A stretch of DNA of 64,000 nucleotides from Rhodococcus globerulus NBRC 14531 (GTDB lineage Bacteria; Actinomycetota; Actinomycetes; Mycobacteriales; Mycobacteriaceae). The stretch's first letter is position 1. Each line of letters starts with the position of its first letter. The DNA lies in NCBI RefSeq assembly GCF_001894805.1, contig NZ_BCWX01000003.1, forward strand, positions 248,001-312,000. Direction: 5' to 3'. The translations under genes and the position numbers were made by a program. The notes beneath the pieces are model-generated. The model searched no databases. It was not told the DNA's origin and was given only the letters and a program-made list of their open reading frames with translations. Positions 38,909 through 48,349 of this stretch are shown here, piece by piece.

Positions 38909-38930
38909 CGTTAATAACGAACCGTTAATA
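38909..38930. promoter_or_regulatory. Probable TetR operator in the divergent promoter
   Basis: Inverted repeat TAACG-AAC-CGTTA (38915-38927) within a repeated CGTTAATA (38909-38916, 38923-38930, 14 bases apart). It ends nine bases before the CoA transferase ATG. Confidence 0.6.
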
Positions 38931-38938
38931 GGTGGAAC

Positions 38939-40141
38939 ATGACCGAAACTGCGCTACCCCTCAAGGGAATCCGCGTCCTGGATATGGCAACGGTCCTGGC
39001 TGCGCCAGTGACCGCCACGTACCTCGGCGACTTCGGCGCCGAGGTCGTCAAGATCGAGGAACCCGGCACAGGTGACTTCATTCGTGGAGGCGGCGAGAGT
39101 AATTCCCTGCGATCACTGCAGTGGGTGCAAGAAGGACGAAACAAGAAATCGGTGACCGTCGACCTGCGCACCGAGCGGGGTCGTCAGCTGATCCGTGGGA
39201 TGCTCCCGCATTTCGACGTGATCGTGACGAACTACCGTCCCCCCACACTGGAAAAGTGGGGATTGAGTCCCGAGACGATGGCCGAGATCAACCCCCGCGC
39301 CATCATTGTGTGCATCACCGGCTACGGCCTGACCGGCCCATATCGTGAGCGGGGCGCATTCGATCGCATCGCAAGCGCATTCTCCGGATTGACCTACGTC
39401 ACCGGAGAACCCGAGCGAGACCCGGTGCGGTCCGGCTACTCGGTGATCGATTACATGTCCGCATATCTCGCCGCGTTCGCCGCCGTAACCGCCCTGTATC
39501 ACCGCGACCAGCACGGTGGCCCCGGACAGATCATCGACCTAGGCCTGTACGAAGCAGGGTTCCGCGCGTGCGAGAACGCACTGCTGACCTACGGCGCTGA
39601 AGGACACGTACGTGAACGCGCCGGCAACCGCAATCTCGGCATCGTGCCGGCCAGTGACTTCGACACGGCCGACGGTCGCCGCATATCACTGCACGCCGGC
39701 ACCGACGCCCTCTTCCGCAAGTTCGCCACGGTGATCGGCCAACCCCACCTCGCGACCGATCGACGGTTTGCCACGAGAGCGGACCGAGTCGCGAACCAAC
39801 AGCACTTGTATCCGATCATCGCCGAATGGGTCGCTGGCCAGACTGCCGACGGCGCAGTCAAGTTACTCAGCGACGCTGATGTGCCTGCGGCGCCGCTCAT
39901 GAGCATCGCCGATATCGCGTCCGACCCGCACTATCGCGAACGCGGCACCATCGTGACCGTCGACGACATCGAATACGGCGAGCTGCCGATGGCCGCTCCC
40001 TTTCCCAAAATGAGCGCCACCCCGGGCACGATTCGCACTCTGGGGCCAGGCCTCGGGGAACACACCGACGAGATTCTGGCCCAGCTTCTACACCTGGACG
40101 ACAGTGAGCTCGCTGGCTTGCGCGCCGACGGAGTCATCTGA
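38939..40141 (+). CDS. Class III CoA transferase (CaiB/BaiF family)
   Basis: 400 residues, ATG after AGGTGG. Family III CoA transferase: N-terminal GIRVLDMATVLAAPVTATYLGDFGAEVVKIE, ADYR-like VTNYRPPTLEKWGL, and the catalytic Asp171 in SGYSVIDYMSAY. It moves CoA between carboxylic acids without releasing a free intermediate. First gene of a plus-strand cluster with aldehyde and alcohol dehydrogenases, so it probably activates the acid formed by them. The acid is unknown. Confidence 0.9.
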   Translation: MTETALPLKGIRVLDMATVLAAPVTATYLGDFGAEVVKIEEPGTGDFIRGGGESNSLRSLQWVQEGRNKKSVTVDLRTERGRQLIRGMLPHFDVIVTNYRPPTLEKWGLSPETMAEINPRAIIVCITGYGLTGPYRERGAFDRIASAFSGLTYVTGEPERDPVRSGYSVIDYMSAYLAAFAAVTALYHRDQHGGPGQIIDLGLYEAGFRACENALLTYGAEGHVRERAGNRNLGIVPASDFDTADGRRISLHAGTDALFRKFATVIGQPHLATDRRFATRADRVANQQHLYPIIAEWVAGQTADGAVKLLSDADVPAAPLMSIADIASDPHYRERGTIVTVDDIEYGELPMAAPFPKMSATPGTIRTLGPGLGEHTDEILAQLLHLDDSELAGLRADGVI

Positions 40142-40196
40142 CGTCTGCGTCGAATTCTCGTAACCCACTGCCTTACAAGCTTATTCGATCACCGAA

Positions 40197-41657
40197 ATGA
40201 ACGACGCACAGAAAGTTGGTTCGATGTCCCCCATCTCCACCGTCCCTGACACCCTGAGGGTGATCAATCCGGCCACCGAGGAGGTTGCAGCCGAGCTCAC
40301 AATTGACGGCGCGGACGAATGCGCTGCCGCCGTCGACCGCGCAACCGAGGCGCAGCGGGTGTGGGCTGCGATGGCCGGTGAACAGCGCAGCGAGCTGTTG
40401 TGGCGCTGGGCCCAACTGGTCGAGGACGACTGCGCCGAGCTCGGACGGCTCGATACCGAGGACACCGGCAAAGTGCTCTCCGATGCACGTGCTCAGGCCC
40501 GCCGTGGCGCCCGCCACGCCCGGTACTGGGCAGGCAAGGCAGACAAGCTTGTCGGTCAGCAGTTCGGCGATGTGCCCGGCCAGTTCTCCTACACGCGGCT
40601 CGAGGCCCTCGGTACCTATGTGGTGGTGCTGCCGTGGAACGCGCCGGCTCATTCGTTCATGGCGCGGGCCTGTCCACCTCTTGCCTGCGGTAACTCCGTC
40701 ATTGTCAAGCCGTCAGAGCTCTCCCCGCGCTCAGCGATCCGGTTGGCCGAACTTGCCGTACAGGCGGGCATACCGACCGGCGTTCTCCAGGTGGTCGTCG
40801 GAGGCGGCGCCACCGGCGGCGCCCTGTGCTCGCACCCGGACGTGGCCGGGATTTCGTTCACAGGGTCCGTCCCGACCGGACAGCACATCGCCCGCGCGGC
40901 CGCCGATACATTCAAAAAGCTCACCCTCGAGATGGGCGGAAAATCGCCGATCATCGTATTCGACGACGCAGACCTCGACTCGGCTGCTCGCGCAACGGTC
41001 CTCGGCATCTTGAACAACGCAGGCCAGGTGTGCGCCGCCGGCAGTCGGCTCCTCGTCCATGCTTCTATCGCGAAGGATTTCGTGGCAGAAGTGGCCGCGC
41101 GTATGAGCAAGGTGCGTGTCGGTGATCCACTCGATCCGCAAACACAGGTCGGCCCCGTCGTCAGCAGCGGTCAGCACGAAAAGATCCTCGGATTCCTTGA
41201 CACCGCGCGCAGCGAAGGAGCGCGGATCGTGCTCGGCGGCGACCGGGTGACAACACAGCAACGTGGGTTCTACATCGCCCCGACGCTGATCGACCAAGTC
41301 GACCCTGCGATGACAGTCGCGAGCCAAGAGATCTTCGGTCCGGTGCTCAGCGTGCTGACCTTCGAGACCGAGGCGCAGGCACTCGAACTCGCGAACGCCA
41401 CAGAATTCGGGCTCTCGTCCTATGTGTGGACCCGCGACCTGGGTCGGATGATCCGGATGAGCGAGGGAATCGAAGCCGGTGTCGTGCACGGTAATTCGAA
41501 TCTCATGCTGGACTCGGGGCTGCCGTTCGGCGGTTTCAAACAGAGCGGTCTCGGTGGCGCCTATGGCGATGATGCGGTCTCTGGCTGCACCCGAACAAAA
41601 CGCGTCACGCTTCGTACCGCCAATACCCCCCTGCCCGGGCCGTGGCCGGGAATCTGA
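40197..41657 (+). CDS. Aldehyde dehydrogenase (NAD(P)+)
   Basis: 486 residues from ATG 40197; a second ATG ten codons later is possible. All catalytic elements present: VVLPWNAPAHSFMARACPPLACGNSVIVKPSE with the catalytic Asn, FTGSVPTGQHI, general base Glu245 in LEMGGKSP, nucleophile Cys279 in NNAGQVCAAGSR, and QEIFGPVLSV, FGGFKQSGLG. It oxidises an aldehyde to the acid. 55 bases after the CoA transferase and 35 before the alcohol dehydrogenase, so an operon oxidising an alcohol through aldehyde to acid and CoA ester is likely. Confidence 0.92.
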   Translation: MNDAQKVGSMSPISTVPDTLRVINPATEEVAAELTIDGADECAAAVDRATEAQRVWAAMAGEQRSELLWRWAQLVEDDCAELGRLDTEDTGKVLSDARAQARRGARHARYWAGKADKLVGQQFGDVPGQFSYTRLEALGTYVVVLPWNAPAHSFMARACPPLACGNSVIVKPSELSPRSAIRLAELAVQAGIPTGVLQVVVGGGATGGALCSHPDVAGISFTGSVPTGQHIARAAADTFKKLTLEMGGKSPIIVFDDADLDSAARATVLGILNNAGQVCAAGSRLLVHASIAKDFVAEVAARMSKVRVGDPLDPQTQVGPVVSSGQHEKILGFLDTARSEGARIVLGGDRVTTQQRGFYIAPTLIDQVDPAMTVASQEIFGPVLSVLTFETEAQALELANATEFGLSSYVWTRDLGRMIRMSEGIEAGVVHGNSNLMLDSGLPFGGFKQSGLGGAYGDDAVSGCTRTKRVTLRTANTPLPGPWPGI

Positions 41658-41692
41658 CGTCATCCCTCCCACCCCAACTTTGGAGACCACTC

Positions 41693-42739
41693 ATGCCAAT
41701 GAACACCCGCATCATCGTCCAAGACGCGACCGACGGCCCCCTCGCTCTACGCGAGGTGACGCTGCCCGACCCCGGCCCGCATGACGTTCTCGTGCAGATC
41801 CATGCCACCGGCGTGTGCCAAAGCCAGCTGTTCTGGATGCACGCCGATCACGCCGAACCGATGTTGTTCGGACATGAGGGGTACGGCACCGTCCTCGCCA
41901 CCGGATCCGCCGTCACCCACATCGCGGCCGGCGAGGCCGCGATGATCACGTGGGTGCCCCGCACCGACGACCGCATTCCCACCCGCGCTTCGATCGATCT
42001 TCCCGACGGACGCACAGCTTACTCACCCAACGTCTACACCTGGGCCGAACACGCACTGGTCGACGAACTGTATGTAATGCCGTTACCTCCCGAATCGCGT
42101 GAGGACGTCGTCTCGGTTGTCGGCTGTGCGGTTGTCACCGGTGCGGGCGCCCTCTGCAATGCTGCCCCCGTCGAACCCGGCAACACGGTCGCGGTGTTCG
42201 GCGCCGGTGGAGTCGGCCTGTCCGCCGTCGCCGCTGCATCGATCCGTGGCGCGTCACGCATCGTTGCAGTCGATCTCGATGCCGAAAAGCTCGCCTTCGC
42301 CAAACAATTCGGAGCCACCGACACCATCGATGCTTCGGTGACGGACAACCCCGCCGCAGCTATCGTCGAACTGACGGGAGGGGTCGACATCGCCGTGGAC
42401 TGCGTCGGGCTCACCTCCACCACCGTGCAAGCCCTCGACAGTGTGCGCGCCGGTCGAGTCGGCGGTCGGCGAGGTGGCACGGTAGTCCTCGTCGGACTCC
42501 CCAAGGGCCTCACCGAACTCAACCTCGCCGGTCTCATCGGCGGTCAGAAGCAACTTGTCGGAACCACCGCAGGCGGCTGCGGCCAAGACGACATCGGGAC
42601 GTTCCTCGACTGGCACACTGAAGGACTGCTCGATCTCAACACGCTCGTCACCAACCGCTACATCCTCGAGGACATCGACCGAGCTGTCAGTGACCTCGCA
42701 GCCGGCAGAGTTCTCGGCCGCGCAATAGTCACGATGTGA
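41693..42739 (+). CDS. Zinc-type alcohol dehydrogenase (MDR family)
   Basis: 348 residues from ATG 41693 behind TGGAG. Medium-chain dehydrogenase with catalytic zinc ligands Cys42 (TGVCQSQ), His61-Glu62 (GHEGYG) and a later Cys (VVGCAVVTGAGA), NAD-binding AVFGAGGVGLSAV followed by VDLD. The structural-zinc cysteine loop is absent: its place reads WVPRTDDRIPTRAS. Such MDR enzymes usually oxidise alcohols with NAD+. Operon position suggests it supplies the aldehyde for the preceding dehydrogenase. Confidence 0.88.
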   Translation: MPMNTRIIVQDATDGPLALREVTLPDPGPHDVLVQIHATGVCQSQLFWMHADHAEPMLFGHEGYGTVLATGSAVTHIAAGEAAMITWVPRTDDRIPTRASIDLPDGRTAYSPNVYTWAEHALVDELYVMPLPPESREDVVSVVGCAVVTGAGALCNAAPVEPGNTVAVFGAGGVGLSAVAAASIRGASRIVAVDLDAEKLAFAKQFGATDTIDASVTDNPAAAIVELTGGVDIAVDCVGLTSTTVQALDSVRAGRVGGRRGGTVVLVGLPKGLTELNLAGLIGGQKQLVGTTAGGCGQDDIGTFLDWHTEGLLDLNTLVTNRYILEDIDRAVSDLAAGRVLGRAIVTM

Positions 42740-42816
42740 CGGGCGTTCAGAACCAGGTGTCATCACCGCCAAATTCCCTGTCGCTCCGCGACTTTCGAAA
42801 AGAAGGTTAGAAAAAG

Positions 42817-44427
42817 ATGAGACGACCGTCTCTTGCACGTGCAGGCACCATGTTCACTGCGTTGGCAGCTACCGTGGTGCTGCTTTCCGGATGTGCCGCT
42901 ACCACTGATTCGGCGACCGATGCGTCCGGTGTGACGTCCGGCCTGGTCGGCGAACAACCAGACGGCGGCGAACCTACCTCCGGTGGCACGCTGTCCTATG
43001 CCACGCTCTCCGGAATCAGCAGCCTGGACCCGGTCAACCGCCAGGACAGCGGGGCAACCGGAGGTAGTGAGATGGCCGCCATCTACGACCTGTTGATTCG
43101 CTACGACACGGACGCCAAGGAATACAAGCCCCAGTTGGCGCAGTCTCTGGCAGTGAATGGCGACAACACCGTCTGGACATTGAAGCTGCGACCCGATGCG
43201 AAATTCAGCGACGGTACCCCTCTCGATGCGGACGCGGTGCAATGGAGCATCAATCGCTACCTGGAGAAGAACGGTCTGCAGACACAGGTATGGAAGGCTT
43301 CCGTCGCAGACATGACATCACCGGACCCGGCGACGGTGGTCTTCACCCTGAAGCAGCCCTGGAACGAGTTCCCGATCATGTTCACCACCGGACCGGGCAT
43401 GATCGTCGCGCCCTCGTCCATGGCGACCGGGACGTTCACCCCTGTCGGTGCAGGGCCGTTCACCGTGGAAAAGTTTGCATCCCAGGAAGAATTGGTTCTC
43501 GCGGCGAGTTCGACTTACTGGAACGGACAACCTCGCCTGGCGAAGTTGCGCTTCCCGGTTATCCAGGGCGAACAAGCCAAACTCGAAGCGCTCCACAGTG
43601 GCGGCATCGACGCAGCGTACGTTCGACGATCAGAGGCCGTCCACAACGCACTGGCTGCCGGCGACATCGGCTACATCCACACCGTCAGTCTGGGAACCAT
43701 CGGTCTGATCAACCAGCGAGAGGGCCGCGCAGCATCCGACGAGCGAGTGCGCAAGGCGATCGTTGCCGCGATCAACCCCGCCGTCTACAACGAGCGGGCC
43801 GAGGACGGCTACGGCATGCCCGGTAGCGACATGTTCCAGTCGTGGTCCCAGTGGCACGGCACGGTTGCAGCTGCCGGCTACGATCCCGAAGCCGCGAAGA
43901 AATACCTCGCCGAGGCCAAAGCCGACGGCTACGACGGCAAGCTCACTTACGTCGGATCGAACAGTGCCGAGACCCAGCGAAATGCCCTCGCCTACCAGTC
44001 CATGTTGCAGGCCGTCGGGTTCACCGTCGAAATCTCTTACAGCCCAAGCATTACCGACCTGGTCAAGAGACTGTATGCCGACCACGACTTCGATGTCGCT
44101 CACGGGGGATTCAGTGTTCTCGAGGAGTCGCCGTTCGTGAGAATGTACGGCAATTTCCACAGCGAGTCCCCGTCGAACGTACTCGGCTACAAGAACGCGG
44201 AGATGGACCAGCTGCTCGCCCAACTGCAGACTGCGCCCAACGACGCCGACCGACTCGCCGTTCTCGAGAAGGTCCAAACCCTCGTCAACGACACGGCGCC
44301 CTTGGCCACTATCGGTGCCGGTAAGGTCCTCGTCACGTGGAGAAAGAACGTGCACGAGATCACGCCGAGCGCGGACGGAATCATGCTCTTCGGGAACGCC
44401 TGGCTCGCTGCCGATTCCGGGTCGTGA
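42817..44427 (+). CDS. ABC transporter solute-binding lipoprotein, family 5
   Basis: 536 residues. Lipoprotein signal with lipobox LLSGC (Cys26), then family 5 (oligopeptide/nickel-type) binding protein: GGTLSYATLSGISSLDP, ALAQSLAVNGDNTVWTLKLRPDAKFSDGTPLDADAVQWSINRY in modified form, GAGPFTVEKF. It captures a solute outside the membrane. No permease or ATPase genes accompany it here. It is 77 bases after the alcohol dehydrogenase and followed by a hairpin, so it may bind the compound degraded by the cluster and use a remote permease. Confidence 0.87.
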   Translation: MRRPSLARAGTMFTALAATVVLLSGCAATTDSATDASGVTSGLVGEQPDGGEPTSGGTLSYATLSGISSLDPVNRQDSGATGGSEMAAIYDLLIRYDTDAKEYKPQLAQSLAVNGDNTVWTLKLRPDAKFSDGTPLDADAVQWSINRYLEKNGLQTQVWKASVADMTSPDPATVVFTLKQPWNEFPIMFTTGPGMIVAPSSMATGTFTPVGAGPFTVEKFASQEELVLAASSTYWNGQPRLAKLRFPVIQGEQAKLEALHSGGIDAAYVRRSEAVHNALAAGDIGYIHTVSLGTIGLINQREGRAASDERVRKAIVAAINPAVYNERAEDGYGMPGSDMFQSWSQWHGTVAAAGYDPEAAKKYLAEAKADGYDGKLTYVGSNSAETQRNALAYQSMLQAVGFTVEISYSPSITDLVKRLYADHDFDVAHGGFSVLEESPFVRMYGNFHSESPSNVLGYKNAEMDQLLAQLQTAPNDADRLAVLEKVQTLVNDTAPLATIGAGKVLVTWRKNVHEITPSADGIMLFGNAWLAADSGS

Positions 44428-44558
44428 GCATGCCGCCACTTCACCCTTTACCCGCAGTCCGTCGGTTGCCCCCGGACAGGGAACGCCTGAAAGACACACC
44501 GCAAGAAATGAACTGGTTCCTGATTGGGATTATCCGAATAGGAACCTGAGCGGCAAGA

Positions 44559-44589
44559 GCTTGGACCCGGTGTTGCATCGGGTCCAAGC
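44559..44589. terminator. Hairpin after the solute-binding protein
   Basis: Perfect 11-bp stem GCTTGGACCCG (44559-44569) with CGGGTCCAAGC (44579-44589), loop 9 bases, between the convergent binding-protein and PAP2 genes. Confidence 0.75.
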
Positions 44590-44650
44590 CTCTGGGGCGG
44601 TGCCTGAACCTGCTGGTGGCACATCGTCGACATGATTCTTCATGCCGTGT

Positions 44651-45484
44651 TCACAACGTGCGATATTCCGCAGCAGCAATTCTCGGGTCCGCCGAAGTCG
44701 ACGGTGTGAGGGCGTCGTGTTTCGGGCGTGATCGGTTGTCGAGATACCGGAACGCCGCGCCGCCGATCGTGACGGCGAAAGTCGCGAGAGCTGCGCCGGC
44801 AACAACATCGGTGAGCCAGTGCACGCCCAGGTACAACCGAGTGAGCGCCACGACAAGAGTGACAACGACAGCCACGAGCATCAACAGCCGTTTGACTGAA
44901 GGTGTGTGCTGCATCGCAACAAGTAGAACAACGATGCCGATCAATGCCCCAGTGCCCGTTACATGTCCGGAGGGAAAGGAATGATCGGTCTCGAGGAGAA
45001 CCTGAGAAGCTGTCGGGGGTCGCTCGCGAGCGACTACGGCCTTCATCACGGTGCTCGCCACCGCGGCCGAACCGACGGTGCCGACTACGACGATCCCGGG
45101 AATCACCGAGCGGGCCTGCCACGAAAGAACGGCGCCGGCTCCGATCCCGAGAATTGCTGTCGCAACTGGACTTCCGAGATCGGTCACGGCCACTGCAATC
45201 TGGTTGAGTCCGTGGCTTCGATGCGCGATCATCCATTCCGTCACAGGGCCGTCGAATCGGGACAACCACCCGTTGTGCATCACGGCAACGGAGAGGGTTA
45301 CCAGAGCGACGATCAATCCGGTTGCGCGAATGACGCTCGATCGCAGCGTCGACGCCTGGTAGATCGAACCGAAAGCGAACAGAGCGGAAGCCAAGACGAC
45401 AGCAGTCACAGCAATTTCTGCGCTGGAGCTTTCGGTCAGCACTTCGGTGACCGCGGTTCGCACGGCCGAGACAGTTGCAGGCAT
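44651..45484 (-). CDS. PAP2-family phosphatase
   Basis: 277 residues from ATG 45484; the longer frame upstream runs into the regulator gene and is rejected. Six membrane helices. The three PAP2 signature blocks are intact: KAVVARERPP, SFPSGHVTGTG and TRLYLGVHWLTDV (catalytic His residues). It removes phosphate from a lipid such as phosphatidic acid, undecaprenyl or decaprenyl diphosphate. It diverges from the response regulator gene with 106 bases between, so it may be a target of that two-component system. Confidence 0.88.
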   Translation of the reverse strand: MPATVSAVRTAVTEVLTESSSAEIAVTAVVLASALFAFGSIYQASTLRSSVIRATGLIVALVTLSVAVMHNGWLSRFDGPVTEWMIAHRSHGLNQIAVAVTDLGSPVATAILGIGAGAVLSWQARSVIPGIVVVGTVGSAAVASTVMKAVVARERPPTASQVLLETDHSFPSGHVTGTGALIGIVVLLVAMQHTPSVKRLLMLVAVVVTLVVALTRLYLGVHWLTDVVAGAALATFAVTIGGAAFRYLDNRSRPKHDALTPSTSADPRIAAAEYRTL

Positions 45485-45590
45485 AGCCCGAAGTCTGCCG
45501 AGACGATGCTGAAGAAACGCTGAATGCACATTCGGTAACAGTGCGGGATCTGGTCTACTGGTTTCGGTATCGACGGAAATGGAGCCTGTG

Positions 45591-46268
45591 GTGCGAGTGC
45601 TGGTGGTCGAGGACGAGGTGCGCCTGGCTGAGACGATTCGGCGGGGGCTAGTGGCCGAAGGCTTTGTGACCACTGTCGAACACAATGGTGACGACGGGTT
45701 TGTCACTGCGTGTAGCAACGAGTTCGACGTGATAGTTCTCGACATCATGCTCCCCGGGAAACACGGTTACGACATTGTGCGTGACCTGCGCGCGCGTGCG
45801 GTCTGGACTCCGATCCTCATGTTGTCGGCGAAAGACGGGGAATACGACCTGGCCGACGCATTCGACCTCGGTGCCGACGACTACCTGGTCAAACCTTTTT
45901 CCTTTGTCGTGCTTCTCGCGCGCCTGCGCGCTCTGGTACGGCGCGGTGCTCCACAACGCCCGACGGTACTGACCGTTGGCGACCTTGCGCTCGATCCAGC
46001 TCGCCACCAAGTGAGCCGGGGTGCAACCGAATTGACGCTCACACCACGCGAGTACAGCGTTCTCGAATTCCTGATGCGGAACAGCGGAGTTGTCGTGACG
46101 AAGCGCGAGATCGTCAGATCCGTCTGGGATATCAATTACGAAGGCGACGAAAACATCGTCGAGGTCTACATCGGATACTTGCGTAAGAAGGTTGACGTAC
46201 CGTTCGGGAAACACAGTATCGAGACGGTGCGAGGTGTCGGGTACCGATTTGTGAGCGAATCGGACTGA
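45591..46268 (+). CDS. OmpR-family response regulator
   Basis: 225 residues from GTG 45591, giving the usual VRVLVVEDE N-terminus and a correct GGAG spacing; ATG 45579 is an alternative. Receiver with acidic pocket VVEDE, Asp51 in IVLDIMLPGKHG, Lys in DYLVKPFS; winged helix with LTPREYSVLEFLMRN and YIGYLRKKVD. Its partner kinase is most likely the gene that converges on it with only 3 bases between the stops. Divergent from PAP2. Target unknown. Confidence 0.88.
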   Translation: MRVLVVEDEVRLAETIRRGLVAEGFVTTVEHNGDDGFVTACSNEFDVIVLDIMLPGKHGYDIVRDLRARAVWTPILMLSAKDGEYDLADAFDLGADDYLVKPFSFVVLLARLRALVRRGAPQRPTVLTVGDLALDPARHQVSRGATELTLTPREYSVLEFLMRNSGVVVTKREIVRSVWDINYEGDENIVEVYIGYLRKKVDVPFGKHSIETVRGVGYRFVSESD

Positions 46269-46271
46269 AGG

Positions 46272-47657
46272 TCAGTCTTCGGTCTTCGGGATCACAATCT
46301 CGAATCTACTTCCACCACCGAACCTTTCACTCATTGTGATAGTTCCACCATGCGCGGCGGTGATATCCGACGCGATGGCCAATCCCAGGCCGGTGCCGCC
46401 ACCCTGCCGCGAGCGCGGGGAATCGAGCCTGACGAACCGGTCGAATATTCGCAGACGTTCGGCCTCGGGTATGCCCGGTCCGTCGTCCTCGATCACGATG
46501 TGTGCGCCGTCCTTGCTGTGGAAGCAGTGCAGCCACACCTGCGACCCAGCATGTCTGATGGCATTGTCGACGAGGTTGCGCACCAACCGGGTCAGCGAAC
46601 GTGGGTCACCGCTGACTCGAACCGGCGCAATCTCCACTGTCACTGTGAGGCTCGAGATCCCGGCGATTCGGGTCTTTTCGGTGAGAAGGATGTCATCCAA
46701 ATCGACATCGACTACGGCCCATGGGTGTTCGGCGTTGCTCTCGTCGGAACGGGCAAGTGTCAGAAGGTCGTCGATGAGTTGGCGCATTCGACGGGCCTCG
46801 GGCAGCAATGCATCTTCGATCAAGGCATCGTCGAGTAGTTCGGGGCGTCGATGTGCAAGTTCGAGAGCAGTTGTGATGGTGGACAACGGGCTTCGAAGTT
46901 CGTGGGAGGCGTCGCTGACAAACCGTTGCTGTGCTTGTGCGCCTTCGTCGAGGCGGGCCAACATGTCGTTCATTGTCCTTGCGAGGCGGGCAATCTCGTC
47001 GTTTCCCGACGGAACTGGCACTCGTTCGCCGCGGCTTCCGCTCGAGATCGACGCCACCCTGGATCGAATACGTTCCACGGGGGCAAGTGCTGAACCCACG
47101 AGGCGGTACGTCGCGAAAGCGGCCAACCCGAGAACAAACGGTCCCACCACCGCCAAAAGTATTGCCACAGCGGTCACTACGGATTCGACGGGTTCTCGGT
47201 CCGCCCCGACAAAGACGGTGACAGGCCCGGTAGGTGTCGCGACGCCGCGGCCGATAAGCCAGTAGTCGCCGTTGTCGTCCACTTCGACGCGACCGAGCGA
47301 CGCAGCGTCTCCGGGTTCGAGCGTCTTTTGGGAAAGTAGTTGGTTTCCGGTACCGGGGGACTGCACCAGAACTCGATGATCCGGACCGACGATCTGAACG
47401 ATCCCGACCTGGCTGTCCGTCGAGAGCAAGGACGGATCGAGATCGGCTGCGCTTTCCGCTGTGAGTTCCTGTACGAGTTGAGTGGCGCGAGTGTCCGCGG
47501 TGTCCTGCGCCGACAGTTGAAGCGAGTGTGCGAGAAGAAGTATGAGCGCGCACCCCGCTGCTACCAGGCAGAACGCTATGACCAGCGTCGACGCCACAGT
47601 CGAGCGGATACGAACACTCCACTGTGAGGGATGGAGAATCGACGACGCGAAGTTCAT
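46272..47657 (-). CDS. Sensor histidine kinase, convergent with its likely regulator
   Basis: 461 residues. Helix 1 (about 22-45), extracytoplasmic sensor (about 46-158) with DNGDYWLIGRGV, helix 2 (about 160-185), HAMP, HisKA box SDASHELRSPLSTITTALELA with His252, HATPase_c with NLVDNAIRHAG, DDGPGIP and GGGTGLGLAI. Full set of kinase motifs. It is unusual that kinase and regulator are tail-to-tail rather than in one operon; joint regulation would need separate promoters. Confidence 0.88.
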   Translation of the reverse strand: MNFASSILHPSQWSVRIRSTVASTLVIAFCLVAAGCALILLLAHSLQLSAQDTADTRATQLVQELTAESAADLDPSLLSTDSQVGIVQIVGPDHRVLVQSPGTGNQLLSQKTLEPGDAASLGRVEVDDNGDYWLIGRGVATPTGPVTVFVGADREPVESVVTAVAILLAVVGPFVLGLAAFATYRLVGSALAPVERIRSRVASISSGSRGERVPVPSGNDEIARLARTMNDMLARLDEGAQAQQRFVSDASHELRSPLSTITTALELAHRRPELLDDALIEDALLPEARRMRQLIDDLLTLARSDESNAEHPWAVVDVDLDDILLTEKTRIAGISSLTVTVEIAPVRVSGDPRSLTRLVRNLVDNAIRHAGSQVWLHCFHSKDGAHIVIEDDGPGIPEAERLRIFDRFVRLDSPRSRQGGGTGLGLAIASDITAAHGGTITMSERFGGGSRFEIVIPKTED

Positions 47658-47769
47658 GCCGTCCAGTCTCGCCCAGGGAAGGAAGTATGCAAGATCCTTC
47701 TCAGCATCCTTTCAACTGAGGATCACTTATCGTGTGGTGTCGTTGGTGTCCGATAGTCGGGGGATTGCA

Positions 47770-48294
47770 ATGGGAAACGTGCCAAGTGGTTCGCAAGACC
47801 TTCGTGTGGTCGGTGAGATTCAGGTGGACGAAGACGGCTTCTTCGCGTTGGTGAACGCTTCGACCTACGAGGGTTTTGTGGACGAGGACTGGAGCCTGCC
47901 GCAACTGTTGGAGCATTTTGCGGCCGCGCGTCGGCTCGCGTCGGCATTTGTTGTATTCGTGGGCCCGGAGGCCGATGGCACAGCGGTGAATGTCAGGCTC
48001 GGTCACCCGAAACGTGTTCCCGACGACGGCGCATCTGCCCGGATCGATGTTACCGATGGAGTGCTTTTTGTTCCGTCGTTCACGGATCTGACGATGGCGG
48101 CCCAGTTCGCGGACAGCGCCGTCGTCGAGCATCCGGAGCGCACCACTCAGGTACACGTTCCGGGTGGAACTTACGAGATCCTTGCTTGGCGAACTGGGGA
48201 GTCGTTGCATGTCTCGCTGGAGCGGGTGGGTGAGCAGCCTCTTGCTGTACCGACAGATCAGTGGGATGGCACGATTGCGTGGTTTTCCGCATAA
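47770..48294 (+). CDS. Hypothetical protein, cytoplasmic
   Basis: 174 residues from ATG 47770 after CGGGGG; the open frame extends farther upstream into the kinase promoter but lacks start signals. No signal or membrane segment. Acidic, mixed alpha/beta pattern, with DEDGFFALVNASTYEGFVDEDWSLPQLLEHF and FADSAVVEHPERTTQVHVPGGTYEILAW. I do not recognise the family. Divergent from the kinase gene and convergent with the immunity-like gene. Confidence 0.7.
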   Translation: MGNVPSGSQDLRVVGEIQVDEDGFFALVNASTYEGFVDEDWSLPQLLEHFAAARRLASAFVVFVGPEADGTAVNVRLGHPKRVPDDGASARIDVTDGVLFVPSFTDLTMAAQFADSAVVEHPERTTQVHVPGGTYEILAWRTGESLHVSLERVGEQPLAVPTDQWDGTIAWFSA

Positions 48295-48349
48295 CTCGGA
48301 AATTAGCGTGATTGAATCGAAAAAGGTTTTAGGAGAGAGTGATTCGTCG

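Noticed and set aside
43630-44499. 289-codon minus-strand open frame
   Set aside because: Antisense to the solute-binding protein, whose family motifs are clear.
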